A stretch of 64,000 nucleotides of DNA from a marine gamma proteobacterium HTCC2143 (lineage in GTDB: Bacteria; Pseudomonadota; Gammaproteobacteria; Pseudomonadales; Dasaniaceae): NCBI GenBank assembly GCA_000169075.1, contig AAVT01000001.1, positions 1,129,201 through 1,193,200 of the forward strand, in the 5' to 3' direction. Positions 54,433-62,784 of this stretch are shown in pieces. The first letter of the stretch is position 1. Each line of letters opens with the position of its first letter. The notes below the pieces were generated by a model. That model made no database searches and was not told the origin of the DNA. It worked only from the letters and a program-made list of their open reading frames with translations. Made by a program: the position numbers and the translations under genes.

Positions 54433-55440
54433 ATGATGGAAGAAAACAGACAAGTTTTGATTGACTCATTACCCGGTGGCAAACTTGAAATTACAAATTA
54501 TAAATTGCATCAATCGCCGGTCCCAGTGGCGGGCGATGGTGAAGTATTATGTCGAACTTTGTGGGTAACGGTCGCTGCGGGTGCTCGAGCAGGTTTGCAA
54601 GGCAGTGCTAGCTATGCCGGAGCGCCTAAAACAGGAGTGGTGATGAATGGTGCTGCGGTGGCCACTGTTGTAGCGTCGCAGGCGTTAGGTTTTTCAGAGG
54701 GAGACCTCGTGATATGTAATGCCGGCTGGCAAGATTACTCAGTGCACTCGGCCAGTGTGTTACAAAAGATCGAAGGATCAGTTGACCCTGTTCATCATCT
54801 CGGCGTTTTGGGGACGAATGGTGTGACTGCCTATTTTGGTTTGCTGGATATTGGTAAGCCTAAGGCCGGTGAGACGGTATTAGTTTCTGCTTGCGGAGGT
54901 TCTGTCGGGCATATTGTCGCTCAGCTTGCAAAACTCAAAGGCTGCCGTGTTGTAGGGACCGCCGGCAGCGATGCTAAGGCTCAAAAATTGCAGGCCCAAT
55001 TAGGCATTGATGCCGTTGTTAACTATAAATCTCCGGATTTTCGTCAGCTGTTAAAAGAGGCGACCCCCAATGGTATTGACGTGTATTTTGACAATACCGG
55101 GGGTGATATTCTGGGGTCGGCGCTATTTCGAATGAACGAGCATGGTCGTATTGCCTGCTGTGGGGTCGTATCTCAATACGATACGAGCAGCCCGTCGCCC
55201 GGTCCCAAAGGCATTCCGGGCTTACTGGTTAACAAGCGAATCACCATGAGAGGATTCCTGGTTTTTGACTATAAAGAACGTTATGACGAAGCAAAAAAAC
55301 AGCTGTCTGAATGGATCGTATCAGGTAAGTTGACGCCGTTGGTGGATGAAGTGATAGGGCTTGAAAATGCACCTGACGCATTTGTCGATTTACTGGCTGG
55401 CGGTAATATCGGTACGCGTGTGATAAGAGTTTCTGAATAG
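54433..55440 (+). CDS. NADPH-dependent MDR reductase (CurA/PTGR-like)
   Basis: A 335-residue zinc-free medium-chain reductase. VLVSACGGSVGHIVAQLAK is the nucleotide-binding block, VGTAGSDAKAQ the NADPH-specific region, and DVYFDNTGGDILG, GLLVNKRITMRGFLV with the terminal DLLAGGNIGTRVIRV are typical of the prostaglandin reductase/CurA/YfmJ subgroup. These reduce alpha,beta-unsaturated ketones. The start is ATG 54433 or ATG 54436, both after aagag. It is the last gene of the amidohydrolase-DUF2855-MDR run. The MDR at 24683-25669 belongs to a different subgroup. Confidence 0.88.
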   Translation: MMEENRQVLIDSLPGGKLEITNYKLHQSPVPVAGDGEVLCRTLWVTVAAGARAGLQGSASYAGAPKTGVVMNGAAVATVVASQALGFSEGDLVICNAGWQDYSVHSASVLQKIEGSVDPVHHLGVLGTNGVTAYFGLLDIGKPKAGETVLVSACGGSVGHIVAQLAKLKGCRVVGTAGSDAKAQKLQAQLGIDAVVNYKSPDFRQLLKEATPNGIDVYFDNTGGDILGSALFRMNEHGRIACCGVVSQYDTSSPSPGPKGIPGLLVNKRITMRGFLVFDYKERYDEAKKQLSEWIVSGKLTPLVDEVIGLENAPDAFVDLLAGGNIGTRVIRVSE

Positions 55441-55778
55441 TCCATTGCCCTCGTTTGCGGTGGGCTAAGTGGTTAAAAAAATGGAATTACCCGTCGGTGC
55501 ATAGCTGATTTTCTGGGCCTGCCAGTCTCGATGACAGTCTCTGAATAGCAACTAGGTAAGACGATATATACGCAGCTTTGGGTATTTTTTGACCAGCATT
55601 TAAAGAAGTCATTGGCAGACTGTGAAAGATCATGAAGTGGTGCCATAAGCCATTTTACCGACGGCAAATTCAGGTATAATTCCCCAGCGGTGTAGTCGTT
55701 ATACCTGCACTCATTGCGTGCGGCAATTGTTGCTCGCATTACAAATACATCATTGTCACTTAGAAGGTATCGAATCTC
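55441..55778. other. intergenic gap upstream of the aminotransferase
   Basis: No gene seen in 338 bases. A single -10-like hexamer at 55675-55680 is listed separately. The aminotransferase may therefore have its own promoter. Confidence 0.4.
55675..55680 (+). promoter_or_regulatory. candidate -10 box (TATAAT)
   Basis: A perfect consensus tataat lies about 100 bases upstream of the aminotransferase GTG start. The matching -35 is poor (ttttac, 16-base spacer), so this is a weak call. The hexamer alone can occur by chance. Confidence 0.3.
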
Positions 55779-56966
55779 GTGTTTTCACAGTTAAAGCAAC
55801 AGCCTGCGGACCCCATTTTGGGCTTATCAGTTAAATTTAAAGCCGATAACAACTCCAATAAAATTGACCTTGGCGCGGGTATTTACAAAGATGAGGCCGG
55901 TCGCACGCCTGTTTTAGCCAGTGTGAAGGCGGCTGAGCAGTTTCGTACTGACAATGAAACAAGTAAAGCCTATTTAGGCTCAGCGGGCTCAATGTTATTT
56001 AATGAAAAAATTCAGGCGCTGAATTTGGGTGAGCATAAAGTTATTGGTGACAATCGCATTCGCACCATATCTACCCCTGGTGGCACTGGAGCTTTGCGTA
56101 TAGCGGCTGAGTTTATTAACCGCTGCACGCCGGGCGCGACTATTTGGGTGAGTAATCCGACGTGGGCAAACCATCAGGGTGTATTTACAGCTGCCGGGTT
56201 GAATGTGAAAACCTACCCGTATTACGACTATGACAATAAATGTATAGATTTTGCTGGAATGGTTGAAGCGCTAAAAGAAGTGTCCAAAGACGATGCGGTG
56301 CTGTTACATGCCTGTTGCCACAATCCAAGTGGTATGGATTTAAGCAACAGTCAATGGCGTGAAATTGCCGAGCTATCGAAAAAAATTGGCTTCATGCCAG
56401 TTGTTGATATGGCGTACCAGGGCTTCGGTCAGGGCTTAGATGAGGATGCCTACGGTCTGAGGTTAATGGCCGACACCGTTGATGAGATGATTATTTGCAG
56501 TTCATGTTCGAAAAACTTCGGTTTGTATCGGGAGCGTATCGGTGCATGTTCAATTATCGGGAAAAGTGCGGCTGCTGCCGATATCATTAATTCAGCGTTG
56601 CTTCCCATTGTCCGAGTTAACTACTCTATGCCGCCGGCGCACGGTGCTGCTATCGTCGAAACAATCTTAAGCTCCGAAGAACTGACTAGCCAGTGGCATG
56701 GTGAGCTGAATGAAATGCGCAGTCGCATCGGTGGGATGCGCCGTCTGTTGGTTGATAAATTAGTGGCTAAGGGTGTTACTCGTGACTTCAGCTTCATCAC
56801 CCAACAAAACGGCATGTTCTCATTTCTGGGTATCGATAAAGACCAAGTACAGCGTTTACAGGACGAGTTTAGTATCTATATTGTTGGCTCCAGCCGCATA
56901 AGCGTTGCCGCTGTGTCCTATGACAATGTTGATTATTTAACGGAGTCTATTGCCAAAGTACTTTAG
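55779..56966 (+). CDS. class I aspartate/aromatic aminotransferase
   Basis: A 395-residue PLP aminotransferase of the AspC/TyrB type. The N-terminus MFSQLKQQPADPILGL aligns with the AspC start, supporting GTG 55779. KIDLGAGIYKDE, GGTGALRI, the SNPTWANHQ block, HACCHNPSG, the PLP Lys in CSSCSKNFGLYRERIG and the terminal SRISVAAV are visible. It transfers amino groups between glutamate/2-oxoglutarate and aspartate or aromatic amino acids. It lies just before the glutamate mutase operon, with a divergent RraA gene between, so supply of glutamate or use of a methylated oxaloacetate is conceivable but unproven. Confidence 0.9.
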   Translation: MFSQLKQQPADPILGLSVKFKADNNSNKIDLGAGIYKDEAGRTPVLASVKAAEQFRTDNETSKAYLGSAGSMLFNEKIQALNLGEHKVIGDNRIRTISTPGGTGALRIAAEFINRCTPGATIWVSNPTWANHQGVFTAAGLNVKTYPYYDYDNKCIDFAGMVEALKEVSKDDAVLLHACCHNPSGMDLSNSQWREIAELSKKIGFMPVVDMAYQGFGQGLDEDAYGLRLMADTVDEMIICSSCSKNFGLYRERIGACSIIGKSAAAADIINSALLPIVRVNYSMPPAHGAAIVETILSSEELTSQWHGELNEMRSRIGGMRRLLVDKLVAKGVTRDFSFITQQNGMFSFLGIDKDQVQRLQDEFSIYIVGSSRISVAAVSYDNVDYLTESIAKVL

Positions 56967-57050
56967 TACCCTAGGTGTGTATAGCTAGCCCCGCCAGTGT
57001 TAGTAGTGGCGCTATATTCTTGGTAGGAAGTTCGGGATGCTGATGCATCC

Positions 57051-57530
57051 CTAGACAATCTTCTCCGCAGCAACAATTACACCGTCAGTGTCTGCATAAA
57101 GGTAGTCACCACTGTTAATGTTGATGCCGCCGAACGATAGCGGCACGTTCTTTTCCCCCTCGGTTGTAGGGATATATTTTCTCGGACAAGTTCCCAACGC
57201 ATAGAGCGCAACAGGAATGTCCTTTATTTGAAAGGTATCCCTGATATAACCATTGACGAGAATTCCTGAATAGTTACTTTGGGCTGCAAATTTCATCAGA
57301 TTTTCGCCGACGACCGCAAAATAGGCTTGTTCAACATCGACGACAGCAATCTTACCGGTGCCATCTTCGTCTCTAAGCATACGTATCAGTGCAGAATTGT
57401 TTCTATCCAGTTTAAGTGTCACTATCTGGCCTTCGCATTTGTCGGCGCCACCAAAATTTTTGTACTCTGAACCGAGCACAGCGACCTTGTCACTATGTTC
57501 ATCACAGATATCCGCTGTAAAAAATTCCAC
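57051..57530 (-). CDS. RraA family protein (RNase E regulator / HMG-aldolase-like fold)
   Basis: A 159-residue protein of the RraA family, full length. TADICDEHSDKVAVL at the N-terminus, NFGGADKCEGQIVTLK, KIAVVDVEQ and the GYIRDTFQI segment, with the Arg-Asp pair that marks aldolase-type members, are present. FGGININSGDYLYADTDGVIV closes the protein. It starts with GTG 57530, as expected from alignment to RraA. It could be an RNase E inhibitor (as in E. coli) or a 4-hydroxy-4-methyl-2-oxoglutarate/oxaloacetate lyase. It is divergent from glmS, separated by 110 bases, and convergent with the aminotransferase. Confidence 0.85.
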   Translation of the reverse strand: MEFFTADICDEHSDKVAVLGSEYKNFGGADKCEGQIVTLKLDRNNSALIRMLRDEDGTGKIAVVDVEQAYFAVVGENLMKFAAQSNYSGILVNGYIRDTFQIKDIPVALYALGTCPRKYIPTTEGEKNVPLSFGGININSGDYLYADTDGVIVAAEKIV

Positions 57531-57640
57531 AGGTATTTCTCAGGTTACAAATTGAGTCACTATTTTAGCATCCCGAGGCCGTTTTTTGCATGGGAATTTT
57601 GGTATCATGCGCTTATAAATACTGCAGGTGTAAAAAGTCT

Positions 57641-58069
57641 ATGAAGGTAGTAACAGGCGTAGTCGGCAACGATATTCATGTGGTCGCTAATCGGCTCATG
57701 GAGCTCTCTCTGCATGCCAGAGGGTATGAGGTTTTCAATTTGGGGGTAAATACCTATTTGGAAGAGTTTTTCGATGCCGCGGTGGAAACGGGGGCAGAGA
57801 TTCTATTGATCTCCTCACTCAATGGCGAAGCTGAAGGCTGGGGTCGGGAAGTTAAACAGCTAAAGGCAAAATATAAGTATCTAGATAATCTAGTGATGAT
57901 GATCGGTGGTAATTTAACGGTTGGCAGTGGTCATGCTGAAGACATAATACCAAAGTATAAAAACTACGGGTTTGATTTGGTGTGTCATCAGGTGGATCTC
58001 AATACCGGGCTTGATCTACTAGAGACCTTTATCGCTGATCGCAAAATAACAGAGAGTAATCAATCATGA
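57641..58069 (+). CDS. glmS: methylaspartate (glutamate) mutase S subunit, cobalamin-binding
   Basis: A 142-residue B12-binding domain protein. The motif D11-I-H13-V-V-A16 corresponds to DxHxxG of GlmS/MutS, with the lower-ligand His conserved and the Gly changed to Ala. ISSLNGEAEGWG and MMIGGNLTVGSGHAED provide the remaining nucleotide-loop contacts. ATG 57641 starts right at the conserved MKVVTGVVG; an upstream ATG at 57590 adds a Cys-rich leader without family support. The subunit binds adenosylcobalamin between itself and GlmE. It overlaps glmE by 4 bases. The gene symbol refers to glutamate mutase S, not glucosamine synthase. Confidence 0.88.
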   Translation: MKVVTGVVGNDIHVVANRLMELSLHARGYEVFNLGVNTYLEEFFDAAVETGAEILLISSLNGEAEGWGREVKQLKAKYKYLDNLVMMIGGNLTVGSGHAEDIIPKYKNYGFDLVCHQVDLNTGLDLLETFIADRKITESNQS

Positions 58070-59430
58070 GTCTGCTGCAGGAAGAGCGAGAAATAATTCT
58101 GGGCAACGAGTATGTTGATACTTTCGATTTTGCCGAAGTGGAAGATTTTGTAAAGAACGCCAGCAAAGAGCTATTTATTTCGCACCATTTCAAGAAAAAA
58201 AATAAGATGCTTGTTCAGCCAAGGGGTGGTTTTCCAACGTACAAGAAACAATTCGCCCTATACGAATTTTTTGTTGACGCCAATGTTGATGTATTGCCGT
58301 TGACGATTGACTCCAATACTCGGCTTAACGATTATGGAACCGCAAAGAAAATGCTTCGCCTCAGCGAAGACAATGACGTGGATATGCTTAATGGCTACCC
58401 TTTAGTCAACCATGGCTATCGAACTACCCGTAAAATGATGACCCACTTTAACAAGCCGGTGAGTTTACGACATGGCACGCCAGATGCCAGACTGCTAATT
58501 GAAACTGCCATAGCGTCGGGAATTTTTGAGATAGAAGGCGGGCCGATCACCTACTTACTGCCCTACTCAAAAAACTTCCCATTGGACAAGGCTTTTCTTT
58601 ATTGGAAGTATGTTGAGCGTGTTTGCGCCAATTACTCGAAGCTTAATGAGCCCATCAATAGAGAGTCTTTCGGACCGCTGACGGCTACGTTAGTGCCTCC
58701 CTGCATCACCATTGTTATTCAATTACTAGAAATGATGCTGTCTTTAGAAGAGGGGGTAAAGTCTTTTTCCGTATCCTTTTCTCAATCGGGATCTATGAAC
58801 CAAGATATTGTGATGGGTGCTGTAATTAGAAAATTGTCGAAGCACTATGCGGCACAAATTGACTGTGCTGATGCGGCGATTAATTTGGTGTATCACCAGT
58901 GGATGGGTGCTTTTCCTACCAATAAAGACTATGCCGAACAACTGATCAGCATATCAACGGTAATAGCCTCAATGGTTGGTGCAGATAAAATAATCACAAA
59001 AACCAGGGAAGAGGCAACGGGAATACCCACCAAAGAGGCCAACGCTAAAACCGTTGCCAATACACAGTACAGTCTTGGCATTCTAAATGGTCTGCCAAAT
59101 GTTGTTGATCAGGAGGAAGAGGAGATTTTGACTGAGGAAGTTCACTCGATTATGGAGGCAGTGTTCAATGACCCTGCAGATACCTTATGGCGAAAAGTTT
59201 TTAACTCCATCAAAAATGGCATTATTGATGTGCCATTTTCACCACATATCATTAACCATAATGAAATGATAACGATCAGAGATGCTAAGAAAAATATACG
59301 CATCATAGAGAGAGGTAGTGTTCCCATTTCTGACCGCTGTTATGCCTATGAGAGAGCCCAGTGTGATTTGACAAAGGATACAACAAGTATTGTTAATGAC
59401 ATTATTCACGATATAGGGATTATGCAATGA
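58066..59430 (+). CDS. glmE: methylaspartate (glutamate) mutase E subunit
   Basis: A 454-residue TIM-barrel catalytic subunit, slightly shorter than the usual 480 or so. Hallmarks are QPRGGFPTYKKQF, VLPLTIDSNTRLNDY, LNGYPLVNHGYR, the strongly conserved VSLRHGTPDARLLIE and EIEGGPITYLLPYSK, then RESFGPLTATLVPPC and TREEATGIPTKEANA. These are typical of glutamate mutase, which rearranges L-glutamate to (2S,3S)-3-methylaspartate using adenosylcobalamin. It is translationally coupled both to glmS (4-base overlap) and to the next gene (4-base overlap). No methylaspartate ammonia-lyase follows, so the product is probably not fermented. Confidence 0.92.
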   Translation: MSLLQEEREIILGNEYVDTFDFAEVEDFVKNASKELFISHHFKKKNKMLVQPRGGFPTYKKQFALYEFFVDANVDVLPLTIDSNTRLNDYGTAKKMLRLSEDNDVDMLNGYPLVNHGYRTTRKMMTHFNKPVSLRHGTPDARLLIETAIASGIFEIEGGPITYLLPYSKNFPLDKAFLYWKYVERVCANYSKLNEPINRESFGPLTATLVPPCITIVIQLLEMMLSLEEGVKSFSVSFSQSGSMNQDIVMGAVIRKLSKHYAAQIDCADAAINLVYHQWMGAFPTNKDYAEQLISISTVIASMVGADKIITKTREEATGIPTKEANAKTVANTQYSLGILNGLPNVVDQEEEEILTEEVHSIMEAVFNDPADTLWRKVFNSIKNGIIDVPFSPHIINHNEMITIRDAKKNIRIIERGSVPISDRCYAYERAQCDLTKDTTSIVNDIIHDIGIMQ

Positions 59431-60626
59431 GCCAGGATGAAAAGTTACTCATTGATGTGGGTAGTACCTATTTCAAAGTCAGTACCGATGAAAATATAGA
59501 GCAACATTTTAGAGATTTTGGTAAAGATATTCTTGATGATCTAGTACATAAGTGTGGTAAAACGATAGACCGTTTTGAGAAAAATGACGTACATATCTGT
59601 TCTTCTGCGAATGGTGGTTTGAGTGCGTTGATTATTGGTATTACGCATTCTTATTCTTTAAAATATGCGACGAATATTGCTTTCAATTCTGGTATAAATA
59701 TCATTGATACTATTCTGTATCAGAATATCGAAGACTATTCTCTCCCCAGTGACCTCGTTGATGTGGTTGTTATTGTAGGCGGTATAGACACAAAAACTGA
59801 TATTTTCGGCGCTAACTTATATAACTATTTAGAGAAGCTAAACTACTCAAATGTTGTCTTCTCTGGTAGTGCCAGTGATGCGGCTAATCTTCAAGAGCAT
59901 GTTGACGATGTTGTCATATTACCGAACATCATTGATAGCAGATTGCATATCATCGAAGACCATTTAAAAGAATACCTTACTAACCTGTACCAGCAAGATA
60001 TTGAAGGTAAGGAAGACATTAAAAATCTCTATGATATTACTGCCAATCAGATTTTTCCAACACCCTACATCGTAAATAGAGCACTGCCATTAATCGATGC
60101 AAGTTTTTCGGTGGTGAATCCATTTATTCTTCTCGATGTCGGTGGCGCTACGACAGACATCCATTATTCTAAAGATCTTGTTGACGACAACATAGTGACG
60201 GAAAATGAATACGATCGGTTGGTTTTTAAAAAGTTAGGGGTTTATAAATCTCGGCAATCGCTTATTTTTGCCGCGCAGAATAACGAATTCGTTTACGAAT
60301 TGTTGACGCATCTAAAGGTTACAGAAAACATTTTTTTTGAGCAAACTGAAAAAGCCACGAAAGTGTTGATGCAGCTCGCTATCTTTCTTGTTTTATGCAA
60401 AATTTCCAATTATAGCAAAGCCTACATTAGCCTTAAGTTACTTGCCGTTAATTCTATTGTTTTAACCGGTGGTATTACCAAGGTTCTTACAACTGAAGAA
60501 ATAGAGGATATCATTGCGTTTTTCTACAAAAAGATCCTCGCGTCAGAACATCGGCCAGTGACTATTCTTGACAGTAACTATGATATTTGGACGATTGGTG
60601 CAAAGGAAAAACAATTATGTCTATAA
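59427..60626 (+). CDS. glmL: GlmL/MutL-like ASKHA protein
   Basis: A 399-residue ATPase of the actin/Hsp70-like superfamily. The phosphate-1 motif is LLIDVGSTYFKV near the N-terminus, and phosphate-2 is FILLDVGGATTDIHYS at about residue 235. MutL proteins accompany glutamate mutase in clostridia, where reactivation or assembly of the B12 enzyme is assumed. This one is shorter than the roughly 460-residue clostridial proteins. Its coding DNA looks AT-rich (hand counts of two 60-base rows, from 59461 and 60181, gave 19/60 and 23/60 G+C). It overlaps glmE by 4 bases and the ligase gene by 10 bases. Confidence 0.85.
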   Translation: MSQDEKLLIDVGSTYFKVSTDENIEQHFRDFGKDILDDLVHKCGKTIDRFEKNDVHICSSANGGLSALIIGITHSYSLKYATNIAFNSGINIIDTILYQNIEDYSLPSDLVDVVVIVGGIDTKTDIFGANLYNYLEKLNYSNVVFSGSASDAANLQEHVDDVVILPNIIDSRLHIIEDHLKEYLTNLYQQDIEGKEDIKNLYDITANQIFPTPYIVNRALPLIDASFSVVNPFILLDVGGATTDIHYSKDLVDDNIVTENEYDRLVFKKLGVYKSRQSLIFAAQNNEFVYELLTHLKVTENIFFEQTEKATKVLMQLAIFLVLCKISNYSKAYISLKLLAVNSIVLTGGITKVLTTEEIEDIIAFFYKKILASEHRPVTILDSNYDIWTIGAKEKQLCL

Positions 60627-62188
60627 ATTGTATACGAACATTACTCGAAGATGCTGCACTAACTCATAGCGATAAAACCTCCGTAGTTTTTGGCGACAAA
60701 AGTGTCACTTACGGTGAGCTGTTCTCCAGAGTAAATCAAGTTGCTTTTTATTTGGAGGAGTTGGGACTGCCAAAAGATTCACGTATTGGGATTTACTCAA
60801 ATAAAGGTATTGAACAGGTTGTGTCCGTGTTGGCAATTCTGTCGACCAATCATATCTTAGTGCCGCTGACAAAACTGCTCAAGCCAGAGCAGGTGGAATA
60901 CATTATTAATGACTGCGATATCAAGTGCATAATTACTGATAAATTGAAGCTAGAAAGTATCGAGGAAATCAATTTTGACGGACATATTATTTCATATGAA
61001 ACAACAAGTAAGGATATCGCGTCGTTTGACGAGATCTATAAATATTATAATAAGCCCTATATTTGCGATATAAATGGGCATAATAATGCGGTTATTACCT
61101 ACTCTTTTGGTTTGTCAGGAACGCCAAAAGGTATCGTAATATCGCACCGGAACCTGATCGATTCTGCTCGGGTTGTCTCTCAGTATTTGCATCTGGAAGA
61201 GAATGATATTATTTCAGGTCTGCTGATTTTTAATCTCGATTATGGGCTGAATCAAATATTTTGTACGCTTTATAAAAAGGCGAGATTGGCCTTGCATCGA
61301 TTTATTTTGCCAGAAGACTTTTTTAACCATTTGATCAACGATGGTGTGACAGTGCTGCCGGTGATGCCAGTTAACCTATCGCAAATGTTTGACGAGGATG
61401 TTCGCAGAATCCCCAGCGCGGATCTTTTTGATAGCGTAAAAACTATCACGTCTTCCGGTGGTAATGTCACCGAAAAAATGATCGGCGATTGCAAAAAACA
61501 CTTTCAAAAAGCAAGTTTTTACTCAATGCATGGTCTTACTGAGGCTTTTCGGTCTACATACCTTGACCCTTCACAAGTTGAAATTAGACCCGATTCGATT
61601 GGCCGGCCTATTCCCGATGTTGAACTCTATGTTATTAATGCCGATGGCAATGAGTGTGCTGTCCGAGAGGTAGGAGAGTTGATACATCGTGGCGGCTATA
61701 TTTATAGAGGTTTTTGGAATGCCCCCGAGCAAAATGCGGAGCGATTCAAATCAGTACAGATTTTGAAGGATGTGATCAATTTAGAAGGTCAGCTAACCGA
61801 TGAGATTGTTGTTGCATCCGGTGACTATGTTTATAAAGACGAAGAGGGTTATCTTTATTTTGTGTCAAGACAAGATGACATGATTAAGACTCGAGGCTTT
61901 AGGGTGTCTCCTTACGAAGTCGAATCTGTAGTAGCTATTAATATTCCGCAGATAGACCAGTGCGCAGTATTCGGCATTGACAATGAGCTCATCGAGCAAG
62001 AAATAGTGATGGTTTATTCGGCAGCTGGGCAAATCTCTGAAAACGAAATTGTTTTCGAGCTCAAGAAGCACCTGGCGTCTTATATGATACCCAGCCGGAT
62101 TGTGTTCAAAAAATCGTTGCCGTTAATCCAAAGCGATAAAAGTCAAATTAATAAGAGCGAGCTCAAGCGGACGCTATCCGATAATTAG
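60617..62188 (+). CDS. AMP-forming acyl/amino-acid ligase
   Basis: A 523-residue ANL-superfamily adenylating enzyme. Core motif A3 reads YSFGLSGTPKG, A5 MHGLTEAF, A7 ASGDYVYKDEEGYLYF, A8 RQDDMIKTRGFRVSPYEVE and A10 LPLIQSDKSQINKSEL, so all parts of the family are present. The start ATG 60617 has aaagga and overlaps glmL by 10 bases; the frame extends upstream to 60587 without support. It may activate 3-methylaspartate made by the upstream mutase, as the VinN enzyme does in vicenistatin biosynthesis, or it may be an acyl-CoA ligase. No carrier protein is seen nearby. The A8 block resembles exosortase-associated ligases. Confidence 0.85.
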   Translation: MSINCIRTLLEDAALTHSDKTSVVFGDKSVTYGELFSRVNQVAFYLEELGLPKDSRIGIYSNKGIEQVVSVLAILSTNHILVPLTKLLKPEQVEYIINDCDIKCIITDKLKLESIEEINFDGHIISYETTSKDIASFDEIYKYYNKPYICDINGHNNAVITYSFGLSGTPKGIVISHRNLIDSARVVSQYLHLEENDIISGLLIFNLDYGLNQIFCTLYKKARLALHRFILPEDFFNHLINDGVTVLPVMPVNLSQMFDEDVRRIPSADLFDSVKTITSSGGNVTEKMIGDCKKHFQKASFYSMHGLTEAFRSTYLDPSQVEIRPDSIGRPIPDVELYVINADGNECAVREVGELIHRGGYIYRGFWNAPEQNAERFKSVQILKDVINLEGQLTDEIVVASGDYVYKDEEGYLYFVSRQDDMIKTRGFRVSPYEVESVVAINIPQIDQCAVFGIDNELIEQEIVMVYSAAGQISENEIVFELKKHLASYMIPSRIVFKKSLPLIQSDKSQINKSELKRTLSDN

Positions 62189-62784
62189 CAGCCAATTGGG
62201 TTCTGGTTTTTTTCGCACCTACGATGATGATGGTTGTCGCTATATTGTGTTGAGTGTTGGTCAGTCAGGTCTTGGCCAGTCATCTCTGTTAAGTCATCTA
62301 TTACCGCTTTTATTAAGCTTTCCACAACTGATAGATGGCAGTGGTTCGCGAGTAATAAAGATTCGAGTTGGAGTTGTGTTCTCTGCCTAGAGATTGTGCA
62401 AATAAGGTCGCAGCGCGGTCGCCGCCAATGATTTAGCGGGTTTTAATGAAAATCATAGTGGCGCTTTATATTCTAGCGGTCGCGCGACATCTCCAATACG
62501 ATGGCTTCGGTAACGGCGTTATTAGCGCAAACGCGTTTTCCACTTCGTAAGCGATCGATAAACACCATTCTAGGCTGAGCCAGTACGGCTTGTACGATTA
62601 GGAAAGCAAGGGAGAGGATGATAGGTGCTGCTCAAGGATTGAGGCCGCTAGGATAGGTTGCGGGTCGGAAAGCGCAAGACGGCGAAAAGGCCGGCGCATC
62701 ATTGATTTGTACTTAATAATTGGACCTCCGAGCATAAATAATAGCCTGTCGATTGCCAGTAGATGGGATCTTGTAGTAGTTTGA
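62189..62784. other. gene-poor region after the mutase operon
   Basis: About 600 bases without a recognisable gene. A T run at 62207-62213 lies just after the ligase stop, with no clear stem. Short open frames carry no ribosome site or family pattern. The following S9 peptidase remnant suggests that this region holds further decayed coding sequence, which I could not read. Confidence 0.4.

Noticed and set aside
62196..62431. Two short plus-strand open frames of 64-65 codons
   Set aside because: No ribosome site, no recognisable domain and low-complexity Leu/Ser content; in particular no carrier-protein DSL motif was found.
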